Source: Ancylobacter aquaticus
Lineage (GTDB): Bacteria; Pseudomonadota; Alphaproteobacteria; Rhizobiales; Xanthobacteraceae
Direction of reading: 5' to 3'
Assembly: GCF_004339465.1 (NCBI RefSeq)
Contig: NZ_SMFY01000002.1
Coordinates: forward strand, 1,240,001 to 1,304,000
Length of the DNA: 64,000 nt
Position numbers and translations under genes: made by a program. The notes beneath the pieces were generated by a model. That model saw nothing but the letters and a program-made list of their open reading frames with translations. It did not search any database and was not told the DNA's origin. Positions 1 through 8,790 of the stretch are shown here, piece by piece. Position 1 is the first letter of the stretch. Each line of letters starts with the position of its first letter.

Positions 1-886
1 CATACCCGAGCAGGCTGAGCCAGCGATCGCTGACCTGCGCGATGTGGCCGTCCGGCCCGAGCGAGTGCAGCGGCAGCGGCGTGCGGCGATAAAGATTGCG
101 ATAGCGTTCCTCGCTCTCGCGCCAGACGCCGGCCTCACGGTCGGCCAGCACCGCGACACGGCGATCATAGGCGGCGGCTAGCAGAAGGGCGATGAAGATG
201 GCAAAGGTTGCAGCCGTCACCACGGCGACGAGCGAGCCATTGTCGATCCCGCCGAGCGTGGCGGCATGGGTCGCGTCGGTGGCATCACGGGCATCGGCAT
301 AGCCAGTGAACGTCACCCCCATCATGGCGACATAGTGCATTCCCGCGATGCCAAGCCCAAGCGCAAGCGCGGCGACGGCCCGCTGGAAAACGGAGTGATT
401 GCGGAAAGCCAGCCAGATGGCGACGGTCGAGGCGGAAATGGCGAGCACGATGGCGGCGCCCACATGGATCATGTCGAAAGTCATCGAACCGGGCATCCGC
501 ATCGCCGCCATGCCGGTATAGTGCATGCCGACAATCCCCAGCCCCATGAAGATGCCGCTCAGCAGAATACCTTCGACACCCACGCCCGCACGGCCGGCGC
601 CGAACAGCGCCACGCCAGTGGCCAGAACCGCCAGCAGCAGCGAGGCCAGCGTCAGCTCGATCCCGTAGGAAACCTCCATGCCGACGTGGAGCGCCAGCAT
701 GGCAATGAAATGCATCGCCCAGATGCCGCCACCCAGCACGACGGCCGCAGCGGCGAGCCACGCCAGCCGTCCGGTGCCCGCGCGCGTCATGCGTCCCGCA
801 AGGTCGAGCGCGGTGTAGGACGCCGCGACGGCGATCAGGATCGACAGCGCCACCAGCGCGCCATTGTGGCTCCCGACAATGTTCAT
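1..886 (-). CDS. MHYT-domain integral membrane sensor with PAS domain (C-terminus beyond window)
   Basis: Translating the minus strand from the ATG at 886 gives an open frame to the window edge. The first ~230 residues are a seven-helix MHYT sensor module: the motif appears as AMHFIAM, GMHYTGMAAM and GMHYVAMM, whose His and Met residues are proposed in the family to bind a metal, perhaps copper, and so sense oxygen, CO or NO. After the last helix a linker (REAGVWRESEERYRNLY) leads into the start of a PAS domain around residue 260. In this family the missing C-terminus is usually a GGDEF/EAL or histidine kinase module, so the output cannot be stated. The protein starts directly with the MHYT helix, as is normal. 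Confidence 0.85.
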   Translation of the reverse strand, partial: MNIVGSHNGALVALSILIAVAASYTALDLAGRMTRAGTGRLAWLAAAAVVLGGGIWAMHFIAMLALHVGMEVSYGIELTLASLLLAVLATGVALFGAGRAGVGVEGILLSGIFMGLGIVGMHYTGMAAMRMPGSMTFDMIHVGAAIVLAISASTVAIWLAFRNHSVFQRAVAALALGLGIAGMHYVAMMGVTFTGYADARDATDATHAATLGGIDNGSLVAVVTAATFAIFIALLLAAAYDRRVAVLADREAGVWRESEERYRNLYRRTPLPLHSLGPDGHIAQVSDRWLSLLGY

Positions 887-989
887 GACCGCCGAATGTG
901 TTTCACCTTCCGCGCACAGCGCGCGGTACCGGGCCGCGTTATCGTCGCGTCAGCTTCCCGCAGAGTAACGCGGCCCGCATGCGCGATGG

Positions 990-1070
990 TCAGAGATAAC
1001 CCAAGAACCACAGAATAAGAATAATCGGCAATGGAATACCGAGCATCCAGAGAGCGCCACCCTTAAGCAT
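990..1070 (-). CDS. 26-residue single-helix membrane protein
   Basis: This tiny gene encodes MLKGGALWMLG followed by an all-hydrophobic stretch and ends LWFLGYL. It is essentially one transmembrane helix. The start is set by a near-perfect Shine-Dalgarno sequence, AGGAGG, five bases before the ATG. As I recall, very similar small proteins (MLRG.LLWLIGIPIPIILLL type) are common in alphaproteobacteria, often unannotated because of their length; the role is unknown. The strong ribosome site and the family resemblance are the grounds for calling it real. It stands alone between the MHYT gene and the divergent PAP2 gene. Confidence 0.7.
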   Translation of the reverse strand: MLKGGALWMLGIPLPIILILWFLGYL

Positions 1071-1172
1071 GAATACCTCCTGAGCTGTTGCAGCATGGGA
1101 ACACCGCAGGGCCTGGATCGGTTCCACCTTCTGCCGGCGCTTCCCGGTCCCATTTTTCATTGTCGGTGAACG

Positions 1173-1958
1173 ATGTCCTCCATGTCTCCACGCCGCCTCG
1201 CCCAACGCCTCCCGCTTCGCCTGCGCCAGCTTGCCGGCCTCCTGCCCGAGCTGGCCGTACTCCTGGCCCTGCTCGGCGCGACGCTGGGGCTGCTGGCCTT
1301 CGCCTTCATTGCCGACGAGGTGGTGGAAGGCGAGACCCACGCCTTCGACGAGGCGGTGTTACTGGCCTTCCGCGCACCCGGCGATCCAGCCGATCCTCTC
1401 GGCCCCCACTGGCTGGAAATCGTCATGCGCGATGTGACGGCGCTGGGTGGCACGACGGTGCTCACCCTCATCACCCTCATCGTCGCCGGCTTCCTCGTCA
1501 TGGACGGCAAGCGCGCGGCGGCGCTGTTCGTGCTGGTGGCGACATCCGGCGGCGGGCTGCTGAGCTACGCGCTGAAGCTTGGCTTCGAGCGCCCCCGGCC
1601 GGACCTCGTCGCCCATCTCGTCGATGTCAGCACGCTGAGCTTCCCGAGCGGGCACGCCATGGGTTCGGCCGTGACCTTCCTCACGCTCGGCGTCCTCATC
1701 GCCCGCACGGAGCGAAAGGCGCGCCTGCGGGCCTATGCCCTTGCCGTCGCGGTCGGCCTCACCTTGGTGGTGGGGTTCAGCCGCGTCTATCTCGGCGTGC
1801 ACTGGCCGACGGATGTCCTCGCCGGCTGGTGCGCCGGCAGCGCGTGGGCGCTTCTGTGCTGGATCGCCGTGCTGATGCTGCAACGCCGGGGCAAGGTTGA
1901 GAGCGCCGGCAGCGACGATTCCGACAGCCCGCAGGCCCCCAAGCCGCCCGCCTCGTGA
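1173..1958 (+). CDS. PAP2-family membrane phosphatase
   Basis: A 261-residue membrane protein with the three signature blocks of the PAP2 lipid-phosphatase/acid-phosphatase superfamily: KLGFERPRP at 135-143 (K-x6-RP), PSGH at 158-161 and SRVYLGVHWPTD at 203-214 (SR-x5-H-x3-D). All catalytic residues are present: the nucleophilic His in the third block, the acid/base His in PSGH, and the phosphate-binding Lys and Arg. About six helices surround them. Family members dephosphorylate phosphatidic acid, undecaprenyl diphosphate or phosphatidylglycerol phosphate; the sequence does not decide between these. An alternative ATG lies three codons downstream. The C-terminal ~20 residues are a Ser/Pro/Asp-rich tail. 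Confidence 0.92.
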   Translation: MSSMSPRRLAQRLPLRLRQLAGLLPELAVLLALLGATLGLLAFAFIADEVVEGETHAFDEAVLLAFRAPGDPADPLGPHWLEIVMRDVTALGGTTVLTLITLIVAGFLVMDGKRAAALFVLVATSGGGLLSYALKLGFERPRPDLVAHLVDVSTLSFPSGHAMGSAVTFLTLGVLIARTERKARLRAYALAVAVGLTLVVGFSRVYLGVHWPTDVLAGWCAGSAWALLCWIAVLMLQRRGKVESAGSDDSDSPQAPKPPAS

Positions 1959-2048
1959 TCTCCGCAAGCCCCGATGGCTTTCGCCTCGCGCTCGGCTATC
2001 ATTCCCTCAGGCCGCCGCAGAGCGTGCCGCCAACGCAGGAGAAAGCCC

Positions 2049-2258
2049 ATGACCACCACCACGCCGGAAGGACATCTCATTCCGGGGATCGGCGTCATCG
2101 AGACCGTCGAATCCGACAACGTCCTGCGCTGGGACGGCAATAATCTCTATGTCGAGCAGGACGTCTTCCATAATGGCCAGCTCGTCCACCGGCGCTACCG
2201 CAAACGGGTGACCAAATCCGTCGCGCAGGCCATCGCCGCCATGCTTGCCCAGCATTGA
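2049..2258 (+). CDS. small conserved-looking hypothetical protein (69 aa)
   Basis: Starts at an ATG preceded by AGGAGA eight bases upstream; an in-frame ATG 25 codons earlier would add only a low-complexity basic leader and is rejected. The product is soluble, begins MTTTTPEGHL, contains a stretch resembling a short beta-rich fold (GVIETVESDNVLRWDGNNLYVEQDVF, read here as 20-residue pieces GVIETVESDN and VLRWDGNNLY), and ends in a basic helix. There is no signal peptide or membrane helix. I do not recognise the family. It is convergent with the broken hydrolase at 2275. Confidence 0.6.
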   Translation: MTTTTPEGHLIPGIGVIETVESDNVLRWDGNNLYVEQDVFHNGQLVHRRYRKRVTKSVAQAIAAMLAQH

Positions 2259-2274
2259 CCGACCGGCGCGCGCC

Positions 2275-2842
2275 CTAAAACCGCGCCAGCAGGCCGCCGA
2301 GCAGCACGAGGCCCGCCGGCCAGAGACCGAGCCGCGCAGCGGAGCCGATATGGCCGAGTTCCCCGACATCGGCCAGATCGGCTCCCCAGGCCTGCGCGAA
2401 AGCGCCTGCCTGTGCCGGCCTCACCCTCGGATCGTCCCGCGAGACCAGAACGAGCGCCGGGTACGGCAGGGGCGAGAGCGGCATGGGACCGAAATTACGC
2501 ACGAGGTCGAAGGAGGGGTCTGGGTCGTCGACATTGGTCGGCGCCGCCAGGAAAGCGGCCGCCACCTTGGCGCGCGCCCGTTCCGGGTTAAGCCACCGTC
2601 CAGCGCAGCACCGTCGCCACGCCGACCGAATGGGCGACCAGCACCACCCGGCGCGGGGCTGTCTCCACCGCCGCATCGAGCCGCGCGGTCCACGCTCCCA
2701 CCTCGGGTCGGCTCCAGTCGGACTGGATCAAGCGGCTCGAATTGGGGAAGGCCCCAAGCCAATGCGACTGCCAGTGCTCGGCCGGTGCGTTTTCGCGACC
2801 GGGAATGATGAGGAAATCGAACGAGGAAAAATCGACCGCCAT
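2275..2842 (-). pseudogene. RBBP9/YdeN-type alpha/beta hydrolase broken by a one-base frameshift
   Basis: The N-terminal half starts at the ATG at 2842 (MAVDFSSFDFLIIPG), carries the nucleophile elbow AHSVG (Ser72) and runs into TAA after RWTVA at 2588. The C-terminal half continues in the next frame (NPERARAKVAAAF, then SRDDP and GHIGS with the likely catalytic Asp and His) to 2275. Removing one T of the TT pair at 2590-2591 (minus strand) restores a continuous TVANPERA and an intact ~188-residue RBBP9-family serine hydrolase. The gene begins 14 bases after the MAPEG gene and is probably cotranscribed with it. Either a recent pseudogene or a sequencing/assembly error; both halves look uneroded. 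Confidence 0.8.
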
Positions 2843-2856
2843 ATCCCCGCCCTCGC

Positions 2857-3255
2857 TCAGAACGGCGACAGGACGGCGAGCAGGACCAGCACGATGCCCG
2901 CAAGCGACACGGTCCAGGCGAGCGAGCGCAGACGGGGCACGCCCAGGGCGTAGAGCGGCAGATAGACGATCCGGGCGCCGAGATACAGCCACGCCCCCCA
3001 GAAGGTGAGCGCACCTTCCCGGCCGGCGACATGGGCGATCAGGACGACGGCGGCGAACACGGGAAGCGTCTCGAACAGATTGGCCTGCGCGCGCTGGAGC
3101 CGCCCGGTGACGATTCCCACCGGCGGGCCAGGGGTGTCGCGCGGCCCCGTATTGTAGTCGGTTCCGGTTTCCCGGTTGCGCCACATCGCAGGGAGCAGCA
3201 CCTGTATAAGGGCAAGAACCATCGTCCAGGCGAGAAGCGTCAGTTCGGTGGTCAT
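2857..3255 (-). CDS. MAPEG-family membrane protein
   Basis: A 132-residue protein with four predicted helices and the MAPEG (membrane-associated eicosanoid/glutathione metabolism) pattern: an N-terminal helix, a polar loop with RNRETGTDYNTGPRD, then RAQANLFETLPVFAA, where the R-x2-N-x2-E-x-LP block is the glutathione-site motif of the family. The rest is two C-terminal helices. Bacterial members are mostly uncharacterised; some have glutathione transferase or peroxidase activity. It is the upstream gene of a two-gene unit with the frameshifted hydrolase. Confidence 0.88.
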   Translation of the reverse strand: MTTELTLLAWTMVLALIQVLLPAMWRNRETGTDYNTGPRDTPGPPVGIVTGRLQRAQANLFETLPVFAAVVLIAHVAGREGALTFWGAWLYLGARIVYLPLYALGVPRLRSLAWTVSLAGIVLVLLAVLSPF

Positions 3256-3331
3256 GCGGGGGGTCCCAAAAGGCGAAAAACACCATAAGAGGCGTCGCTA
3301 TTCCTACGCGATGCACTACATTTAGCACATC

Positions 3332-3880
3332 ATGGCCAAGCAGAAGCAGACCAAACGGCGAGCGACCGACGGCCGCCCCCTCAGTCAGGTGGCGGCGCTG
3401 GCGTATCGCGTGGTCGACGACGGCGGCATCGAGGTTCTCGTCATGACGTCGCGGGAAACCCAGCGGGTGATCATCCCGAAGGGCTGGCCGATGAAGAACC
3501 GCAAGGACTGGAAGTCAGCGCAGATCGAGGCCCGGCAGGAGGCCGGCGTGATCGGCGATGTCGGCCGCAAGCGCCTCGGCCAGTATCTCTACTGGAAACG
3601 GCTGGAGAGCCATTTCGTGCTGGTCAAGGTCGCGGTCTATCCGCTTGCCGTGCGTCGCCAACTGGCCGATTGGCCCGAGCGTCACGAACGTGAACAAACC
3701 TGGATTTCCGCCGAGGACGCCGCCCTGCTGGTGGACGAGCCGGAACTCGGCGCGATCATTCTCGACTTCGCCCAATCGCGCGCCGCCGTGCTACTGGCCT
3801 CCTCCAGCCAGAAGCCGGTCGGAAGCGACGCGTCGACCGGGCGTCGGGTTGAGCTCGATGCAGGAAGGGCCGCGCCCTAA
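3332..3880 (+). CDS. Nudix-fold hydrolase with degenerate Nudix box
   Basis: This 182-residue protein resembles the diphosphoinositol-polyphosphate phosphohydrolase-like Nudix group: an N-terminal beta sheet (QVAALAYRVVDDGGIEVLVM), then IPKGWPMK and a helix ending EARQEAG. The family box is G-x5-E-x7-RE-U-x-EE-x-GU. Here the helix reads IEARQEAG, so the Arg and one of the two metal-binding Glu residues of REx2EE are replaced (I and Q), and no Glu sits at G+6. The fold is clear but catalysis may be weak or lost. The tail after ~residue 155 is low complexity. It diverges from the MAPEG operon. Confidence 0.82.
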   Translation: MAKQKQTKRRATDGRPLSQVAALAYRVVDDGGIEVLVMTSRETQRVIIPKGWPMKNRKDWKSAQIEARQEAGVIGDVGRKRLGQYLYWKRLESHFVLVKVAVYPLAVRRQLADWPERHEREQTWISAEDAALLVDEPELGAIILDFAQSRAAVLLASSSQKPVGSDASTGRRVELDAGRAAP

Positions 3881-3889
3881 TGATCCCGA

Positions 3890-3915
3890 CGCGACATCCG
3901 GATCCGAATGTCGCG
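3890..3915. terminator. inverted repeat between convergent genes
   Basis: An eight-base perfect stem (CGCGACAT / ATGTCGCG) with a ten-base loop lies just after the Nudix stop codon and before the convergent glycine-zipper gene. There is no T-run on either side, so it could be a bidirectional barrier or 3' stabiliser rather than a classical intrinsic terminator. Confidence 0.45.
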
Positions 3916-3952
3916 GTCGATCCACCAGAACGCGGCTCCTTGGTGGCAGCAC

Positions 3953-4360
3953 TCACTCGATGATCTGCACGATCCGGTTGGTGGCCGGGTCGACCAGAAC
4001 CGTGCGCTCGTTGATCACGGTGTAACGGTACTCGTTCACCCCGTACTCGGAAGGCACCTCGTAATAGCGGACGGTCCCGGGCGGCAGCTCCGTGCCGACG
4101 ACGACCTCTCGCTCGATGCGATAGGAGGGCACCTGTTCCTCGACCACATAGCCACGGAACCGCGAGCGTCGGTCATCCGAAATGCCGCCGACCACCGCAC
4201 CGGCCACGCCGCCGACGACAGCCCCGACTGGACCCCCAACAAGAGCACCGCCCACGGCGCCCGTGGCGGCGCCGGCCGCTGTGCCCGCACCATCCTGCGC
4301 ATTTGCCGCCAACGGCGCAGCGAATACAAGCGAAGCCGCAATAATTGCATGTCGTATCAT
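3953..4360 (-). CDS. secreted glycine-zipper protein with DUF1236-like C-terminus
   Basis: A 135-residue exported protein. A signal peptide (MIRHAIIAASLVFAAPLAANA, cleaved after ANA) precedes a glycine/alanine-rich zipper at ~22-62 with repeated GAVVGGVAG-type blocks, then a C-terminal domain with PSYRIEREVVVGTELPPG and YRYTVINERTVLVDP that matches the DUF1236 pattern common in Hyphomicrobiales envelope proteins. The start is fixed by AGGAG seven bases before the ATG. Probably periplasmic or outer-membrane associated. The function is unknown. Confidence 0.82.
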   Translation of the reverse strand: MIRHAIIAASLVFAAPLAANAQDGAGTAAGAATGAVGGALVGGPVGAVVGGVAGAVVGGISDDRRSRFRGYVVEEQVPSYRIEREVVVGTELPPGTVRYYEVPSEYGVNEYRYTVINERTVLVDPATNRIVQIIE

Positions 4361-4453
4361 AGTATTCTCCTGTCACCCTGCCCCGTTGACTTGCGGGGTT
4401 CTAACTCCGCACTTGGAAACCTGTTCCGAATGTGCGGGAAGGCGACAGAAGGT

Positions 4454-4478
4454 GGCGGCTAAATACCGCCTTTTGTTT
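4454..4478 (+). terminator. possible plus-strand intrinsic terminator
   Basis: GGCGG and CCGCC pair around a short AT loop and are followed by TTTTGTTT. The orientation is plus, so it would stop transcription running out of the Nudix gene and across the antisense strand of the 3953-4360 gene. The stem is short. Confidence 0.4.
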
Positions 4479-4483
4479 CGATG

Positions 4484-5752
4484 TCAGGATTCGGTATCTG
4501 ATAGCTGACGATCGCCCTGAAACAGCCGGCCACCTTCCGCAAAAACAACGCAGCCAAGCGCGGCGAGGGCGAGGGCGGCGAAACCCAAGGTCAGCGGCAG
4601 TGTCGTGCCGTCGAAATTCTGCCCCAGCGCAAAGCCCGCCAGAGCGCCCCCCACCGTGCTGACGAACCCCAGAACGGACGATGCGGTGCCCGCAACGTGC
4701 CCGACCGGCTCCATCGCCATGGAATTGAAGTTCGACACCATGAGGCCGAAGAAAAACATCATCGCGCCCTGCAGGATCGAGAACGTCCAGATGTTCTCGC
4801 CACCGCCGAGAACGATGCCGGCATGTATCAGCGTAACGGCGAGATAGCCGCAGAGCGCGACATGGGAGACACGCCGCATGCCCAGCTGCTCGACGACGCG
4901 CGCGTTGAGCAGCGACGAAGCCGCCATGAAGACGGCGATCAGCGCGAAGATCAGCGTGAACAGTTCCTCCGCGTCAAAGGCGTCGGCGAACACCTGCTGC
5001 GCGGAGTTGATGAACCCGAACAGGCCGCCCATCACCATGGTGATCGCCAGCATGTAGCCCACCGTCACACGGCTGCGGACGATGAGGCCGAAGGCGTGGG
5101 AGATGCCGGCGAGGGAAATCGGCGAGCGGTCTTCCGGGTGCAGGGTCTCCGGCAGGCGGGCCAGCGTCCACACGAACAGGACCGCCCCGAACACGCACAG
5201 CATCAGGAAGATGCCCCGCCACGGCGCCACCAGCATGATCGCCTGCCCGATGGACGGGGCAATGATGGGCACCGACAGAAAGACAAGGAAGGCGAGCGAC
5301 ATCACCCGCGCCATGTGCGAGCCGGAATAGCAATCGCGCACGATGGTGATGGCGAGAATCCGGGTCGCCGCCGCGCCGACGCCCTGCATCACGCGCGCCG
5401 CCAGCATCACCTCCAGCGTGCCGGCAAAGATCGCGCCAATCGAGGCCGCCGTATAGACGGCGAGGCCGAACAGCAGGATCGTGCGGCGACCAAAACGGTC
5501 GGCCAACGTACCGTAGATGAGCTGGGCGCCGCCGAAGCCGAGAAGATAGGCGGTGATGACAAGCTGCGTGTGGTTCGCCGTGTCGATGCCAAGCGACTCG
5601 CCGATCTCCGGTAACGCCGGCAGCATGGAATCGATGGCGATGGCGTTGGTCGCCATGAGCCCGGCGACGAACAGCACGAACTCACGAAATCCCATGCCGG
5701 GATGCGCAGACCCCGGAGAAGGATTTCCCGGCGTGGAGACGGGGGAGGACAT
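4484..5752 (-). CDS. MFS multidrug efflux transporter, Bcr/CflA (DHA1) type
   Basis: A 422-residue twelve-helix transporter of the DHA1 drug:proton antiporter group. The first helix contains TNAIAIDSMLPALPEIGESLG, split here as TNAIAIDSML and PALPEIGESL, with the membrane Asp typical of Bcr/CflA proteins. The loop 2-3 motif A is GTLADRFGRRTILLFG, and motif C-like residues (SVPIIAPSIGQ) follow in helix 5. Members export bicyclomycin, chloramphenicol, sulfonamides or cysteine-pathway intermediates; the substrate cannot be predicted. It is monocistronic with no adjacent regulator. Upstream lies the palindrome at 5935. Confidence 0.9.
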   Translation of the reverse strand: MSSPVSTPGNPSPGSAHPGMGFREFVLFVAGLMATNAIAIDSMLPALPEIGESLGIDTANHTQLVITAYLLGFGGAQLIYGTLADRFGRRTILLFGLAVYTAASIGAIFAGTLEVMLAARVMQGVGAAATRILAITIVRDCYSGSHMARVMSLAFLVFLSVPIIAPSIGQAIMLVAPWRGIFLMLCVFGAVLFVWTLARLPETLHPEDRSPISLAGISHAFGLIVRSRVTVGYMLAITMVMGGLFGFINSAQQVFADAFDAEELFTLIFALIAVFMAASSLLNARVVEQLGMRRVSHVALCGYLAVTLIHAGIVLGGGENIWTFSILQGAMMFFFGLMVSNFNSMAMEPVGHVAGTASSVLGFVSTVGGALAGFALGQNFDGTTLPLTLGFAALALAALGCVVFAEGGRLFQGDRQLSDTES

Positions 5753-5934
5753 AGGTGATCCAATGCGGCAGGGCCGCCCCGAAAGGCCAGGGAGAGGCGG
5801 CGGCAGGTGTCGGCCCCCGCCTTAGCGCGCAGCGGGGGCTCCTCCTATAGGCCGAAAGACACAGGCAGGTGAATTCAGCGCCGTGCCTTCCGCAAATTCA
5901 GTCACCGCAACGTTTCCCGCTGACGTCAATAAAA

Positions 5935-5948
5935 ATGATGCGTATCAT
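5935..5948. promoter_or_regulatory. candidate operator palindrome ATGAT-n4-ATCAT
   Basis: In the 267-base divergent region between the MFS pump and the 6020 gene, a small AT-rich island holds ATGAT-GCGT-ATCAT, a perfect five-base inverted repeat. The shape is like the sites of Fur/Irr/MntR-type or TetR/MarR-type repressors, but no specific regulator can be assigned. The rest of this region shows nothing else I can support. Confidence 0.35.
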
Positions 5949-6019
5949 CAATTCTGCCGGCGGCAGCCGTGCCGGCGCCGCGCACCGCGTCGGGCGGAAG
6001 CGCATGGGGGAGCATACGC

Positions 6020-6508
6020 ATGTTCGATCCGACCACATGGACCGGGTTCCACACCTGGCTGAGCCTCATCGCCATCGCCACCGGCTTCGTCGTGCTGGCC
6101 GACCTCATCGCCGGACGTGATCGACGCTGGTGGACAGCCACTTTCCTTGCCACCGCCGTCGCCACCAGCGCCACCGGCTTCGGCTTCGCGTTCAACGGCG
6201 TACTGCCCTCGCACATCGTCGGCATCGTCGCTCTCGTGGTGCTCGCCGTCACCGTGCCCGCGCGCTACCATTTCCACCGGAGTGGGCGCTGGAACCTGGT
6301 CTACGCGGTCGGCATCGTCGCCAGCCAGTGGCTGCTGGTCTTCGTCGCCATCGCCCAGGTCTTCGCCAAGGTGCCCGCGGTGCACGCTCTGGCCCCCACG
6401 CAGGCGGAGCCGCCCTTCGCCATCGCGCAGGGCGTGGTGCTGCTGCTGTTCGTCCTCGCCGGCGTCGCGGCGCTGCGCGGCAGTCGGCCCAGCGCCCTGC
6501 CCGCCTGA
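6020..6508 (+). CDS. hypothetical five-helix membrane protein
   Basis: A 162-residue protein starting MFDPTTWTGFHTW; the ATG at 6020 has a GGGGGAG ribosome site eight bases upstream, better than the in-frame ATG 17 codons earlier. It has about five helices (residues ~8-25, 33-50, 56-74, 86-107 and 128-148) with short charged loops, and an N-terminal amphipathic helix. The topology and the first helix (HTWLSLIAIATGFVVLADLI) resemble small uncharacterised alphaproteobacterial membrane proteins often annotated as hypothetical. The function is not known. Its stop codon lies two bases from the stop of the convergent TRAP gene. Confidence 0.75.
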   Translation: MFDPTTWTGFHTWLSLIAIATGFVVLADLIAGRDRRWWTATFLATAVATSATGFGFAFNGVLPSHIVGIVALVVLAVTVPARYHFHRSGRWNLVYAVGIVASQWLLVFVAIAQVFAKVPAVHALAPTQAEPPFAIAQGVVLLLFVLAGVAALRGSRPSALPA

Positions 6509-6510
6509 CC

Positions 6511-7923
<1,413 letters not shown>

Positions 7924-7984
7924 GCAAGGCTCGCGCGTCGGGAGAAAGGGGCCGGGAGAGGGAGAGGTCGGTTCATCGAGGCCG

Positions 7985-8524
7985 CTACTGGAGCGGCTTC
8001 TCGTAATCGGTCGTGACCTCGATGGCCCCGCAAAGCGCCGCCACGCGCTTGATGAGCTCCGAAATTCCCTGCACCGCCAGAAGCGCGAAACCAAGCGGCA
8101 GCAGCAGCTTGGCCGGCCACAGGATCAACCCGCCGGCGTTTTGCGACACCTCGTCCGAGAGGAAAGACTGCCAGAAGAACGGAAAGCTGAGCCAGGCGAG
8201 GTAGAGGCCCGCGGGAATGAGGATGAGCGCGAAGCCCAGCGTGTCGATCCACAGCCGGGCGCGAGGCGACACGGCCATGTAGAGGAGATCGACCCGCACA
8301 TGCTCGTTGCGCTTCAGTGTGTAGGGCGCCCCGAGCAGCACGACGGCCCCGAACAGGTACCACTGGATTTCCAGCAGGCCATTGGTGCTGTAGCTGAACA
8401 GGTAGCGCACCGTCGCATTTCCGGCGCTGACGAGACAGGCGAATAGCACGCAGTAATCCGCGACGCGGCCGAACCTCTCGTTCAATCCGTCGATGACGCG
8501 GCTGAAGGCGAGCAGCCCACCCAT
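7985..8524 (-). CDS. dctQ: TRAP transporter small permease subunit (DctQ family)
   Basis: A 179-residue four-helix protein typical of TRAP small subunits: an N-terminal amphipathic segment (SRVIDGLNERFGRV), helix 1 with CVLFACLVSAGNATVRY, then the DctQ signature region WYLFGAVVLLGAPYTLKRNEHVRVDLLY, here seen as LGAPYTLKRNEHVRVD. It forms the membrane complex with DctM encoded downstream. The start has a GAGGGGG ribosome site. TRAP substrates are typically C4-dicarboxylates, 2-keto acids, taurine, ectoine or sugar acids; without the periplasmic DctP subunit in the window no substrate can be proposed. Confidence 0.92.
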   Translation of the reverse strand: MGGLLAFSRVIDGLNERFGRVADYCVLFACLVSAGNATVRYLFSYSTNGLLEIQWYLFGAVVLLGAPYTLKRNEHVRVDLLYMAVSPRARLWIDTLGFALILIPAGLYLAWLSFPFFWQSFLSDEVSQNAGGLILWPAKLLLPLGFALLAVQGISELIKRVAALCGAIEVTTDYEKPLQ

Positions 8525-8790
8525 CGCAATCCCCCTCGTTCTGGCCGGTTCTTATCGTTGCGGCCGGGGCGGCCCAATCGCCGCCCCTGCCGATCGCGGC
8601 AAGATAGACCATCGTCTCTCGCAATTTAACCCGCCCGTAAACCCACCCGCGCCGACAGTCCCCTGCCGGCCGCATATGGTGCGGTGGTGTGGCTGTTCTG
8701 CCGGTATCCGCCGGCGCCAGCGCGATTTGCCGGCACGTTGTGGCGTGTTATCCCATTCCAATCGTCCGGCCCGACTCCGCGAAAGCTCCC

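Noticed and set aside
950..1153. 67-residue frame overlapping the small membrane gene
   Set aside because: Cys/Arg-rich shadow with no ribosome site; the 26-residue frame beside it has a perfect one.
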